From assembly GCA_963816685.1 (NCBI GenBank), contig CAWFMB010000033.1, forward strand, positions 1 through 64,000: DNA of 64,000 bases. Direction: 5' to 3'. Every line of letters starts with the position of its first letter. The stretch's first letter is position 1. The notes beneath the pieces were generated by a model. It worked only from the letters and a program-made list of their open reading frames with translations. It searched no databases and was not told the DNA's origin. Below, piece by piece: positions 53,892-62,429 of this stretch. Origin of the DNA: CAVYUC01 sp963816685. GTDB taxonomy: Bacteria > Bacteroidota > Bacteroidia > Bacteroidales > Prolixibacteraceae. Made by a program: the position numbers and the translations under genes.

Positions 53892-54893
53892 TTATCCCTT
53901 CTTTTCTGAGAGATATTTTTCTGCATCCATTGCTGCTTTACAACCAGAACCAGCTGCAGTAACAGCTTGGCGATAATATGAATCCATTACGTCTCCACAG
54001 GCAAAAACTCCGGGAACATTTGTTTTCGAGGATCCCGGTATTGTATTGATATAACCCACATTATCCGTTTCCAGATATTTAACAAATATCTCGGAATTTG
54101 GCTTATGTCCGATTCCAAGAAAAAATCCATCAATTTTAATCTGCACATTTTCTTCATTCTCCTCTCCCAGATTTTTAATCAGGTTTGCTCCTTCCACAAC
54201 ATTGTTGTCGCCGAACAGCCCCCTCACCTGGTGTTTCCACAATATTTCAATGTTATCTGTATTTTTAGTCCGATCAGCCATTACCCTTGAAGCCCGCAAA
54301 ACATCACGACGTACAACAAGGTAAACTTTACGGCACAATCCCGAAAGATACAATGCCTCCTCACAGGCTGTATCACCTCCACCAACAACTGCTACATCTT
54401 TTCCTTTATAAAAGAATCCATCACAGGTAGCACAGGCAGAAACTCCGCCTCCTGCATATTTTTTCTCATCATCAAGCCCGAGATACTTTGCAGTAGCACC
54501 GGTTGCAATTATCACTGATTCGGCTTCGATAAGCTTTTTGTCATCAATCCATACTTTATGGACGTCACCCGAAAAATCGGCTCTTGTTGCCATTCCCCAG
54601 CGAACATCAGTTCCAAAACGCTGAGCCTGTTTTTTGAAATCTTCCATCATCACCGGACCCGTAACTCCTTCCGGATAACCCGGATAGTTTTCTACCTCTG
54701 TGGTAGTTGTAAGCTGTCCGCCAGGTTGCAGTCCTTCATACATCACCGGATTAAGATTTGCCCTGGCTGCATAAACCGCAGCTGTATATCCTGCTGGTCC
54801 TGAACCGATAATCAAGCATTTTACCTGCTCAACTTCTTTTGGTTCGTATGCTTCCTCTTCGTTTTTCCTATCAATATTAAGTGGTTTAAACAT
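53892..54893 (-). CDS. trxB: thioredoxin reductase
   Basis: NADPH-dependent FAD disulfide reductase that keeps thioredoxin reduced. 333 residues from the ATG at 54893. Motifs: FAD-binding CLIIGSGPAGYTAAVYAARA, redox-active CATC in SACATCDGF, NADPH-binding VAVVGGGDTACEEA, and C-terminal VFACGDVMDSYYRQAVTAAGSGC. It has an about 20-residue N-terminal extension (MFKPLNIDRKNEEEAYEPKE) relative to E. coli TrxB. The longer frame is rejected because the -7 box TACTTTTG (54921-54914) would fall inside it. Confidence 0.95.
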   Translation of the reverse strand: MFKPLNIDRKNEEEAYEPKEVEQVKCLIIGSGPAGYTAAVYAARANLNPVMYEGLQPGGQLTTTTEVENYPGYPEGVTGPVMMEDFKKQAQRFGTDVRWGMATRADFSGDVHKVWIDDKKLIEAESVIIATGATAKYLGLDDEKKYAGGGVSACATCDGFFYKGKDVAVVGGGDTACEEALYLSGLCRKVYLVVRRDVLRASRVMADRTKNTDNIEILWKHQVRGLFGDNNVVEGANLIKNLGEENEENVQIKIDGFFLGIGHKPNSEIFVKYLETDNVGYINTIPGSSKTNVPGVFACGDVMDSYYRQAVTAAGSGCKAAMDAEKYLSEKKG

Positions 54894-54913
54894 AGTTGTA
54901 AATTTTTGTTGAA

Positions 54914-54921
54914 CAAAAGTA
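54914..54921 (-). promoter_or_regulatory. trxB -7 promoter box
   Basis: Minus-strand TACTTTTG matches TAnnTTTG, 20 nt before the chosen trxB ATG; it decides the start. Confidence 0.55.
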
Positions 54922-55025
54922 TAAAACATCTTCAATCCTTCATAATAAATTCAATTGATAATAATTAAGCATTCATAGATACAAACTATAACTAAATGAA
55001 TTTACAAGTAAAACCTCATAAAAAG

Positions 55026-55057
55026 TTTTGCAAAACGAAATTCAACCACTACATTTG
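55026..55057 (+). promoter_or_regulatory. tRNA-Pro promoter
   Basis: TTTTG (55026-55030), 19-bp spacer, TACATTTG (55050-55057): consensus -33/-7 pair, 13 nt before the tRNA 5' end. Confidence 0.8.
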
Positions 55058-55070
55058 CACCCACTAATTT

Positions 55071-55144
55071 CGGGGTGTGGCGCAGCCTGGTAGCGCACTC
55101 GTCTGGGGGGCGAGGGGTCGCAAGTTCAAATCTTGTCACCCCGA
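55071..55144 (+). tRNA. tRNA-Pro (GGG anticodon)
   Basis: 74-nt cloverleaf: acceptor CGGGGTG/CACCCCG, D arm GCGC-AGCCTGGTA-GCGC, anticodon stem CTCGT/GCGAG with loop CTGGGGG giving anticodon GGG, and T arm with GTTCAAATC. Discriminator A; the 3' CCA is not encoded. Followed by a perfect terminator hairpin. Confidence 0.95.
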
Positions 55145-55153
55145 CAAACAAAT

Positions 55154-55188
55154 AAAGAGCTGTACAATTTATTTACAGCTCTTTTTTT
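55154..55188 (+). terminator. tRNA-Pro terminator
   Basis: AAAGAGCTGTA pairs perfectly with TACAGCTCTTT (11 bp, 9-nt loop) followed by a T-run, just after the tRNA. Confidence 0.92.
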
Positions 55189-55216
55189 ATGCAGCAATTT
55201 TTTACCTCTCCCATTC

Positions 55217-56970
55217 AAAATTAATCCGTTTCCTGCAGACAAAGGACAAATACAACCCAATACCCCGCAAGTATAAAAGTTATGGTAGATATTGAATCTA
55301 CACTTAATCCTTAGCCCCGGCGTGACAGTATTGCAGCAACAAAAATCAACACAATCCTTAGCCCCGATAAGGTGCGACAGTATGGTAGATATCGAATGTA
55401 CGTTTATCCAAAAGTCCCATTGGGACGAAAGTATTGTAACTGCAAATCAACCTAATGAAATCCAAAACCCGAAGGGGCATCAGATGCGACAGATAGAATA
55501 AAATGTTTCGTCCCTATCGCGGCTTGGGGATACAGGTGAATCGATTTTGCTACCATACTGCCGTTCCTGACGGAACTCAAAAATGCGAAAACAAATTAAT
55601 CCGTTTCCTGCACAGACAAAGGACAAATACAATCCAATGCCCAGCAAGTATAAAAGTTATGGTAGATATTGAATCTACATTTAATCCTTAGCCCCGGAGT
55701 AACAGTATTGCAGCAACAAAAATCAACACAATCCTTAGCCCCGATAAGGTGCGACAGTATGGTAGATATCGAAAGTACGTTTATCCAAAAGTCCCATTGG
55801 GACGACAGTATTGTAACTGCAAATCAACCAAATGAAATCCAAAACCCGAAGGGGCATCAGATGCGACAGATAGAATAAAATGTTTCGCCCCTATCGCGGC
55901 ATAGGGATACAGGTGAATCGATTTTGCTACCATACTGCCGTTCCTGACGGAACTCAAAAATGCGAAAACAAATTAATCTGTTTCCTGCACAGACAAAGGA
56001 CAAATACAATCCAATGCCCAGCAAGTATAAAAGTTATGGTAGATATTGAATCTACATTTAATCCTTAGCCCCGGAGTAACAGTATTGCAGCAACAAAAAT
56101 CAACACAATCCTTAGCCCCGATAAGGTGCGACAGTATGGTAGATATCGAATGTACGTTTATCCAAAAGTCCCATAGGGACGACAGTATTGTAACTGCAAA
56201 TCACAACCCAATGAAATCCAAAACCCGAAGGGGCATCAGATGCGACAGATAGAATAAAATGTTTCGCCCCTATCGCGGCTTGGGATACCGGTGAATCGAT
56301 TTTGCTACCATACTGCCGTTCCTGACGGAACTCAAAAATGCGAAAACAAATTAATCTGTTTCCTGCACAGACAAAGGACAAATACAATCCAATGCCCAGC
56401 AAGTATAAAAGTTATGGTAGATATTGAATCTACATTTAATCCTTAGCCCCGGAGTAACAGTATTGCAGCAACAAAAATCAACACAATCCTTAGCCCCGAT
56501 AAGGTGCGACAGTATGGTAGATATCGAATGTACGTTTATCCAAAAGTCCCATAGGGACGACAGTATTGTAACAGCAAATCACAACCTAATGAAATCCAAA
56601 ACCCGAAGGGGCATCAGATGCGACAGATAGAATAAAATGTTTCGCCCCTATCGCGGCTTGGGGATACTGGTGAATCGATTTTGCTACCATACTGACGTTC
56701 CTGACGGAACTCAAAAATGCGACAACAAATTAATCCGTTTCCTGCACAGACAAAAGGGCAAATACAATCCAATGCCCCGCAAGTATAAAAGTTATGGTAG
56801 ATATTGAATATACACTTGGTGACAGTATTGAAGCAACAAAAATCAACACAATCCTAAGCCCCGATAAGGGGCGACAGTATGGTAGGTTTCGAATGTACGT
56901 TTATCCAAAAGTCCCATAGGGACGACAGTATTGTAACAGCAATCACAACCTAATGAAATCCAAAACCCGA
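55217..56970. repeat. tandem array of ~377-bp non-coding units rich in hairpins
   Basis: Partial copy 55217-55268; full copies at 55269-55645 (377 bp), 55646-56022 (377), 56023-56400 (378) and 56401-56780 (380, with small changes); a shortened copy at 56781-56970. Units are nearly identical, each beginning AAGTATAAAAGTTATGGTAG. Each contains several different short hairpins, mostly followed by a CAGTATKGTAG-like tail. Examples in the fourth unit: CCTTA-TAAGG then GACAGTATGGTAG; GTCCC-GGGAC then GACAGTATTGTA; GCATC-GATGC then GACAGATAG; one inverted, ACGG-CCGT with CAGTATGGTAG on the other strand. One-base length differences between units break the small reading frames, so the array is non-coding. 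It resembles REP-type palindromes amplified in tandem. Confidence 0.9.
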
Positions 56971-57103
56971 AGGTTTGTCAGTAACTACATGTCAAATGAT
57001 TTAGAATAAATTAAAAAATATTTTAGAACAACTTGTAATTTTTATATTTTCATCTTATCTTATATAAAAGTTTTAATTGCATTAATTCGAAAAATTCCTC
57101 CTC

Positions 57104-57868
57104 ATGAAAAACAACCAAACATATTTCAGTTGTCTGCAAAATAAACTGGTAAAGGAATGCAGAATTACCAAAACCCTCATAATTGCTGTATTGCTGGCTG
57201 TGTTAATCAGCTATTCGGTTTACCTCTTCTTCAATGCTGAAACTGTAGCCTTTCTTGAACAAGAAGACGGCCTTTTTGAATGGCTGACCTTTGGTTTCTT
57301 TCTGCTTGCAGCTGTTGCAGGAGCAATTATTTTTCGCCAATCGAAAAACATCTGTTTTTTGCTGCTTACACTTGTTTTATTCTTTGCTGCAGGTGAAGAA
57401 ATTTCCTGGGGACAGCGGGTTTTCGGGTTTGAAACTCCTGAAAAAATAAGCAAGGTCAACTTGCAGAACGAATTTAACATCCACAATCTTGCTACATTCA
57501 GCACAACAAAAGCTGAAGGTGATGTAAAACACGGATTGGAACGTTTACTTGAACTTAATTTTCTGTTTCGTTTATTTACAATTGGGTTTGGTATCGTATT
57601 GCCTTTTTTGGTGTATCAGGTAAATGCAGTCGATCGTTTTGCGAAATTCATACACCTTCCTGTCCCTCCTCTTTCGATCGGTATATTCTTTTTTATTAAC
57701 TGGTTGATTTTTTGGTCCATTCATAAGTACATGCATGTTCAGGAAAATATTACCATGAGACATTCAGAAGTATACGAAAGCCTGGCTGCTTTTATTCTGC
57801 TCATTATTATGCTTTATTTTCTGAATAACAGAAAAACAACCTTTGAAGAATTAAAAAAAACTGATTAA
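57104..57868 (+). CDS. six-pass membrane protein with EEISWGQR motif
   Basis: 254 residues, function unknown. Six predicted TM helices (about 22-42, 56-77, 82-98, 150-172, 184-206, 224-241). The third ends in the strongly conserved-looking FAAGEEISWGQRVFGFETP, followed by a loop with VNLQNEFNIHNL. The fifth ends in NWLIFWSIHKYMH. Acidic pairs and histidines at membrane faces are reminiscent of intramembrane hydrolases, but this is speculation; the EE-x5-R spacing differs from the EE-x3-R of CPBP proteases. Its TAA shares a TTAA with the stop of the convergent sulfotransferase (4-bp overlap). Confidence 0.8.
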   Translation: MKNNQTYFSCLQNKLVKECRITKTLIIAVLLAVLISYSVYLFFNAETVAFLEQEDGLFEWLTFGFFLLAAVAGAIIFRQSKNICFLLLTLVLFFAAGEEISWGQRVFGFETPEKISKVNLQNEFNIHNLATFSTTKAEGDVKHGLERLLELNFLFRLFTIGFGIVLPFLVYQVNAVDRFAKFIHLPVPPLSIGIFFFINWLIFWSIHKYMHVQENITMRHSEVYESLAAFILLIIMLYFLNNRKTTFEELKKTD

Positions 57869-58761
57869 AACCGGACAGAAACCTGTTTCAGTCCTTCTGC
57901 AACTTGTTCGATTTGATTTAATTGCAGATTATTGGCATCGGCCGGAAGTGAATCACTTTCATCCAATGAATAATTCAAAAGAGACAACAAACCGCCGGCA
58001 CTTTCAATTACAAATTCTTTCTGATTATCATCCAGAACATTAACCCATTGCATCCGTTTCCCCTTTTTTACATGGTCAGGATCTTTCTTTTTCATTTGGT
58101 GAAAACTAACCAATTCCATCAACTTTGTCCTTTCTTCACGATTTAAATCAATTTCAAGAAATTCACATAACCTCTGCATTGTCGGCTCAAATTTATCCAG
58201 CAGGTTCTCAAATGCAATAAAATGAATTGGAAAATCTTCCTTCAGCAACAAATAATCTGTTATGTGCCACATCCAGTCGTGGATTATTTTTGCCAGGTTA
58301 TTTTCAAGGTACGATTCAAAAGATGTTTCTTCATGCGGATAATAATTTTGCATATAGGGTGTAAATGCGAACCGTGATGCAGAAATTGCCATATCTCTTG
58401 GATCCCTGTATATATAGATCAGCTTGTTAAAAGAACGGAGAACAGGCTCTATATTATCGCACACTTCGGAATGTGTCCACACATGATTTGATTGTCGCAC
58501 ATATTCGGATAAATCGTCAATTGGCTCACGAATTACTGAACTAATCCTGTAATAACATTTTCCGTTTTGAATGTCGATCATATCAATTCCGGCCTGTCTG
58601 CTGTTGCTTAAATCCCATTTTTGCGCATCCATGTACACAGGTTGGTTTTGGATAAAACTTTTCGGTTCGATTCCCTTTAACTGAAATAAATATTGAATGA
58701 TATTATACAACCAGTAATTTCCTGATTTTGGAGCTCCAATCTGAAGTAATTTTAAATCCAT
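57865..58761 (-). CDS. sulfotransferase domain protein
   Basis: 298 residues. PAPS-dependent sulfotransferase fold: 5'-phosphosulfate loop GAPKSGNYWLYNIIQ (about 8-22) and the 3'-phosphate-binding IYIYRDPRDMAISASRF segment (about 114-130), with FIAFENLLDKFEPTMQRLCEFLEI typical of the C-terminal half. The canonical loop is PKSGTTW or PKSGNTW; here the last Thr is Tyr, which may alter cofactor contacts. The acceptor (glycan, lipid or small molecule) is unknown. It overlaps the stop of the membrane-protein gene by 4 bp, but the two are convergent, not an operon. Confidence 0.85.
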   Translation of the reverse strand: MDLKLLQIGAPKSGNYWLYNIIQYLFQLKGIEPKSFIQNQPVYMDAQKWDLSNSRQAGIDMIDIQNGKCYYRISSVIREPIDDLSEYVRQSNHVWTHSEVCDNIEPVLRSFNKLIYIYRDPRDMAISASRFAFTPYMQNYYPHEETSFESYLENNLAKIIHDWMWHITDYLLLKEDFPIHFIAFENLLDKFEPTMQRLCEFLEIDLNREERTKLMELVSFHQMKKKDPDHVKKGKRMQWVNVLDDNQKEFVIESAGGLLSLLNYSLDESDSLPADANNLQLNQIEQVAEGLKQVSVRF

Positions 58762-59133
58762 AAAAAAATTATTAAATTGAACAAAAGCAGATAATCAAAC
58801 TACCGGCCAAATAACGATTCAGCATTTATGATTTCATCTTAAAATTTCACTGATATTAACTCACAGGCCTTGTTTTTATCAACTTGCAGCCTCAATATTT
58901 TTTTCTCAATACATATTTTTCCTATGACAAGCTACAAACAAGACGTATAAAAACAAATAAAAATTTAATTATTGTAGCAATTATACAACACGAATGTGGT
59001 AAAAATACCTCAGTTTTTAACTGGTTCATAAAATCAGAAAACCTGTTAAATGAACATTTCACTACCCGAATAGTTTAATTAGGGTAGGTTCAGTAAAATG
59101 TTTTAAAAACGTTTTAAACTCAATCCCGAATAC
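58762..59133. other. gene-less 372-bp interval
   Basis: Upstream regions of the divergent sulfotransferase and TVP38-like genes. No RNA, repeat or clear TAnnTTTG promoter pair was recognised. A 64-codon frame starting with TTG at 58884 shows no recognisable features and is not called. Confidence 0.5.
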
Positions 59134-59862
59134 ATGAACAGTTCAAATAATAAATCAGGCAAACAAAGTCATGTGCCACTAATTATCAGTGGAATAATAT
59201 TAGCCGGATTGGCAGTTGGTTATTTTGCAATACCTGCAGTTAATAGTTTTTTTAAAGAAGCTTACAATACATTAACCAGCGGAAATGAAGATAAAATATC
59301 AACCTGGGTAAACCATCTGGGATTTTGGGGCCCCCTGTTTATCATTCTTTTCATGACATTGCAAATGTTTCTCATCGTAATCCCCTCTCCTCTTTTAATT
59401 GTTGTTTCTGTGCTTGCTTATGGTCCCTGGTGGGGAACTTTTATTTCGGTAGTTGCAGTTGCTCTTGCCTCGACAGTTGGATATTTTATTGGTAAATATT
59501 TGGGAATAACAGTAATCGACCGGCTAATCGGACACAGAAAGGAGCAGAAAATTGAATTTTATGTGAGCCGCTACGGAGTTTGGGCGGTTATTATTACGCG
59601 CCTTGCACCGGTACTGTCAAATGATGCAATAAGTTTTGTAGGTGGAATTTTACGCATGAATTACCTGAAATTTATTGGGGCAACCATGGCAGGTATAATT
59701 CCGCTAACTGTATTAATAGCATATTTTGGCGAAAACAACCAGCGCCTGAAAAACGGGCTAATCTGGACATCAGTGGTTAGTTTGCTGTTTTTGATTATTT
59801 ATATCATTTATGACAGAAAAAAAAATCCGGCAGGCAAAACAGAATCAGGCCAAAAAACATAA
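59134..59862 (+). CDS. TVP38/TMEM64 (DedA-like) membrane protein
   Basis: 242 residues, about five or six TM segments. The VTT/SNARE-associated domain is visible: LLIVVSVLAYGPWWGTFISVVAVALAS with GYFIGKYLG, then RYGVWAVIITRLAPVLSNDAISFVGGILRM, and FIGATMAGIIPLTVLIAYFGE. DedA/TVP38 proteins are linked to lipid-carrier flipping and proton-motive-force homeostasis. The N-terminal loop between the first helix and the domain (FFKEAYNTLTSGNEDKISTW) is somewhat long. Stands alone; convergent with the SDR gene. Confidence 0.88.
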   Translation: MNSSNNKSGKQSHVPLIISGIILAGLAVGYFAIPAVNSFFKEAYNTLTSGNEDKISTWVNHLGFWGPLFIILFMTLQMFLIVIPSPLLIVVSVLAYGPWWGTFISVVAVALASTVGYFIGKYLGITVIDRLIGHRKEQKIEFYVSRYGVWAVIITRLAPVLSNDAISFVGGILRMNYLKFIGATMAGIIPLTVLIAYFGENNQRLKNGLIWTSVVSLLFLIIYIIYDRKKNPAGKTESGQKT

Positions 59863-59899
59863 CATTAACCGGCCTGAATTCCACTTTTACCTGATGCAT

Positions 59900-60766
59900 T
59901 TAACTTTGCATACTTTTTCCTCCATCGGGATGTAAAATTTGTCCGGTGGTGTATGAACCATCCTCAGAAGCAAGAAATACATAAGAGGTTGCTACTTCAC
60001 ATGGCTGACCCGGCCGCGCCAGAGGTACTGATTCACCAAACTTTTCAACTTCCTTTTCATCAAATGTCGAAGGAATGAGAGGCGTCCAAATCGGACCTGG
60101 CGCCACACCATTCACTCTTATTTTGCGCGGAGCAACATTTTTTGCCAGCGCTCTTGTAAATGACGTAACTGCGCCGTTTGTGGCTGAATAATCAATAAAC
60201 CTCGGACTGCCGCTGTATGCAGTTACACTTGTCGTGTTTATTATGCAGTCGCCTTCTTTCATCTGTTTCAAAACCGGCAATGTGATGTAATACATTGCAA
60301 AAATATTGGTTTGAAAAGTTCTTTCCATGAGATCGAAATCAAGCTCCTGCGGGTCTTTCGAAGGATGTTGTTCTCCTGCGTGGTTAACCAGGATATTAAT
60401 CCGCTGAAACTCATCAAGAGTTTGTTTCACCAGCTTACTGCAAAAATTTCTGTCCCTGATATCACCTTTTATAGTAAGACATCTGCGGCCTTCATTTTCC
60501 ACAAGCCTTTTTGTTTTAGCGGCATCACCATCTTCTTCGAGGTATACGATGGCTACATCAGCTCCTTCGCGGGCGAAATGCACTGCCACGGAACGGCCCA
60601 TTCCCGAATCGCCACCTGTTATTAGTGCAACCTTATTCAACAACTTGTCCGATCCCTTGTAATTGTCCCTGATATAGACAGGTTTCGGATCCATTTCACT
60701 CTCTCTGCCCGGTACCGGCTGTGTTTGTCCGGATACCTCTTCTGAAACTTTTTTATAGTCACTCAT
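59900..60766 (-). CDS. short-chain dehydrogenase with altered catalytic motif (YghA/GSP39-like)
   Basis: 288 residues of the long-N-terminus SDR group typified by general stress protein 39/YghA: lead MSDYKKVSEEVSGQTQPVPGR, then TGGDSGMGRSVAVHFAREGADVAIVYL (NADP-binding), GDIRDR, TFQTNIFAMYY, TSVTAYSGSPRFIDY, and VNGVAPGPIWTPL. The active site normally reads Y-x3-K; here it is Tyr193-S-A-T-Asn197 (codon AAC at 60178-60176), and the NNAG motif reads NHAG (128-131). Without the lysine, ordinary SDR proton transfer should be impaired. It may be a non-catalytic or repurposed member, or an error. Ser180 and Tyr193 are kept. Confidence 0.87.
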   Translation of the reverse strand: MSDYKKVSEEVSGQTQPVPGRESEMDPKPVYIRDNYKGSDKLLNKVALITGGDSGMGRSVAVHFAREGADVAIVYLEEDGDAAKTKRLVENEGRRCLTIKGDIRDRNFCSKLVKQTLDEFQRINILVNHAGEQHPSKDPQELDFDLMERTFQTNIFAMYYITLPVLKQMKEGDCIINTTSVTAYSGSPRFIDYSATNGAVTSFTRALAKNVAPRKIRVNGVAPGPIWTPLIPSTFDEKEVEKFGESVPLARPGQPCEVATSYVFLASEDGSYTTGQILHPDGGKSMQS

Positions 60767-60939
60767 TTGAATATTTTTTAAGTTTTCATTTAATGCAATC
60801 TCTTTTTATAAAATCATACCAAATTGATTCATGTATAAAAAAAATTTAAAAAATTAAATGTCAACCGATGAATCCAACCAGCTTTAAACACTGATGTACA
60901 ATTAAATATACATTCCAGGAGAGTAATTAAATACAGACT

Positions 60940-61983
60940 TTAATCATCATCGAGTTCCAGTATTGGACGCATACTTCCTTTACGGATATCTTCCCATGAA
61001 AATCCATCATCCAGAATTAAACCTTTCAATAGACGGCGCCGTTTTTCAAGCTTTTGATACAACTGTTGCAATTCAGCCTCCGATGAGTTGATGAAGGAAA
61101 AATCAAAGGCGGCATATATTTCCTCATCAATTGGATAAGGTGGTTGTTCATCAGGCAGATGAACTTTACGAACCGATTGCAGGTAATAAGTTAATGCAGT
61201 ACGCAATTGACGAAGATTATTGTCTTTAATGCACTTATCCCTTGGAACATGGTACATCAGTATTGTACAAACCTCATCAAGTGTGACAAGTTTTATTATT
61301 GTATTTTCTGTTTTATTGGAATTATGTACATGATGCAAAACAGGATAAGCTGCATGATTTTTTGCATACTTGAAAATGTCAATTGCAAGTTTTGAAAACT
61401 CCCCCGACAAATCCTGAAAACTGTTTCCATTGTATCCTTTAACAAGAATTTCACTTGTTGACTGCCCCAAACTTGCAATACGTAAAGTTAATGTCCCTTT
61501 TTCGATGATGTTATTTACAATTGGGACAATATATGTAATGCAAATAGTGATGATTACAAGTCCGGTTAAAGAAATTACTGAAGTAAAGATTTGCCAGCCA
61601 TCGCCCACCGGCTGATAATCGCCGGCGCCCAAAGTTGAAATAGTGTATCCGACAAAGTACAACCTTTCGAGAAAATCAGCAGCAATTTTGGTCTGTGAAT
61701 TAACAACTGATTGTGGATTAAGTGAATAAATAAGTGTAAAACCAATCCATAAAAAAAGCGACCAATTCGCAATCATTACCACAATTATTATCAGAGGTTT
61801 GTATTCCAAAAGCCGGGTCCGGCCAATATTTCCTGACAAAAATTTAAAAATCCTTGCCACTCCCATTGTTATTGACTGAGTCATAAATCCGGCACCTTTA
61901 GGAATAAAAACTGTTTCACCAAAATCAAAAATTGCTAAGGTTACTATAAGTACTCCGGCAACAAATTCAGTGTAATTCAGCAT
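60940..61983 (-). CDS. two-TM potassium channel family protein
   Basis: 347 residues from the ATG at 61983; the longer frame begins with TTG two codons earlier. An N-terminal helix (about 6-25), then a pair of TM helices around a pore loop (about 63-87 and 132-160), with selectivity filter TISTLGAGDYQP (TLGAGD at 117-122, a variant of TVGYGD). The C-terminal 190 residues are soluble, charged and without a recognised RCK domain. Predicted inner-membrane K+ (or related cation) channel. Confidence 0.83.
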   Translation of the reverse strand: MLNYTEFVAGVLIVTLAIFDFGETVFIPKGAGFMTQSITMGVARIFKFLSGNIGRTRLLEYKPLIIIVVMIANWSLFLWIGFTLIYSLNPQSVVNSQTKIAADFLERLYFVGYTISTLGAGDYQPVGDGWQIFTSVISLTGLVIITICITYIVPIVNNIIEKGTLTLRIASLGQSTSEILVKGYNGNSFQDLSGEFSKLAIDIFKYAKNHAAYPVLHHVHNSNKTENTIIKLVTLDEVCTILMYHVPRDKCIKDNNLRQLRTALTYYLQSVRKVHLPDEQPPYPIDEEIYAAFDFSFINSSEAELQQLYQKLEKRRRLLKGLILDDGFSWEDIRKGSMRPILELDDD

Positions 61984-62429
61984 AAACAATAATTTTCAAA
62001 ATCGTGCATTATCAAATGGATAAAAACTTTTGTTTAATTCCAGATTCAAATTCAGCAAATACTATTCCTGAAAAATATATTGTGTTACTCAATTTAATCC
62101 AATTGATTTGTACCGGAGTGGTGTAAAATCAACAATCATATTCTGATTGTTGATTTTTGATTTTAACTGTAAAAAAATAAAGCAATATTTAAAATTCATG
62201 TGAACAACAACTTTTTTTGTGGTTACAAATTGGGGAATTTACCACACAACAGGGTATTTAATTCCACAATTTCAGGCCATTTTAAGACTCTGACTTAACT
62301 TTCATAAATGCATAACACTAAAGTCACTATCGGCAGGATTAATTATTTGGCAGGATTTTTAAAGCAATAACAATCAGTCTGTTTATTTCTGTTTCAGGTA
62401 AAACATGCTTATTAAAGAGATTACATTTG
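61984..62429. other. gene-less 446-bp interval with hairpin
   Basis: Lies between the divergent channel and DUF1622 genes. Contains one strong hairpin (listed separately) and otherwise AT-rich sequence with nothing recognised. TACATTTG at 62422-62429 looks like a -7 box but abuts the DUF1622 ATG, so its use is doubtful. Confidence 0.5.
62125..62157. repeat. 14-bp perfect hairpin
   Basis: AAAATCAACAATCA (62125-62138) and TGATTGTTGATTTT (62144-62157) around a 5-nt loop. It looks like a terminator stem, yet no gene ends here on either strand; it sits in a shared upstream region, so a regulatory site or a terminator of a small unseen transcript is possible. Confidence 0.55.

Noticed and set aside
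55077..55295. 72-codon frame starting MAQPGSALVWGARG
   Set aside because: It is the tRNA-Pro gene read as protein, a well-known annotation artefact.
55292..56630. Repeated 62-69-codon frames in the tandem array
   Set aside because: They recur only because the DNA repeats; one-base length differences break them and no protein features are visible.
55217..56970. CRISPR array
   Set aside because: Units are ~377 bp and near-identical throughout, with no short repeats separated by unique spacers and no cas genes.
58884..59078. 64-codon frame upstream of the TVP38-like gene
   Set aside because: TTG start, no family features, AT-rich intergenic composition.
62422..62429. TACATTTG as promoter for the DUF1622 gene
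   Set aside because: It touches the ATG, so a transcript from it would probably start inside the coding sequence.
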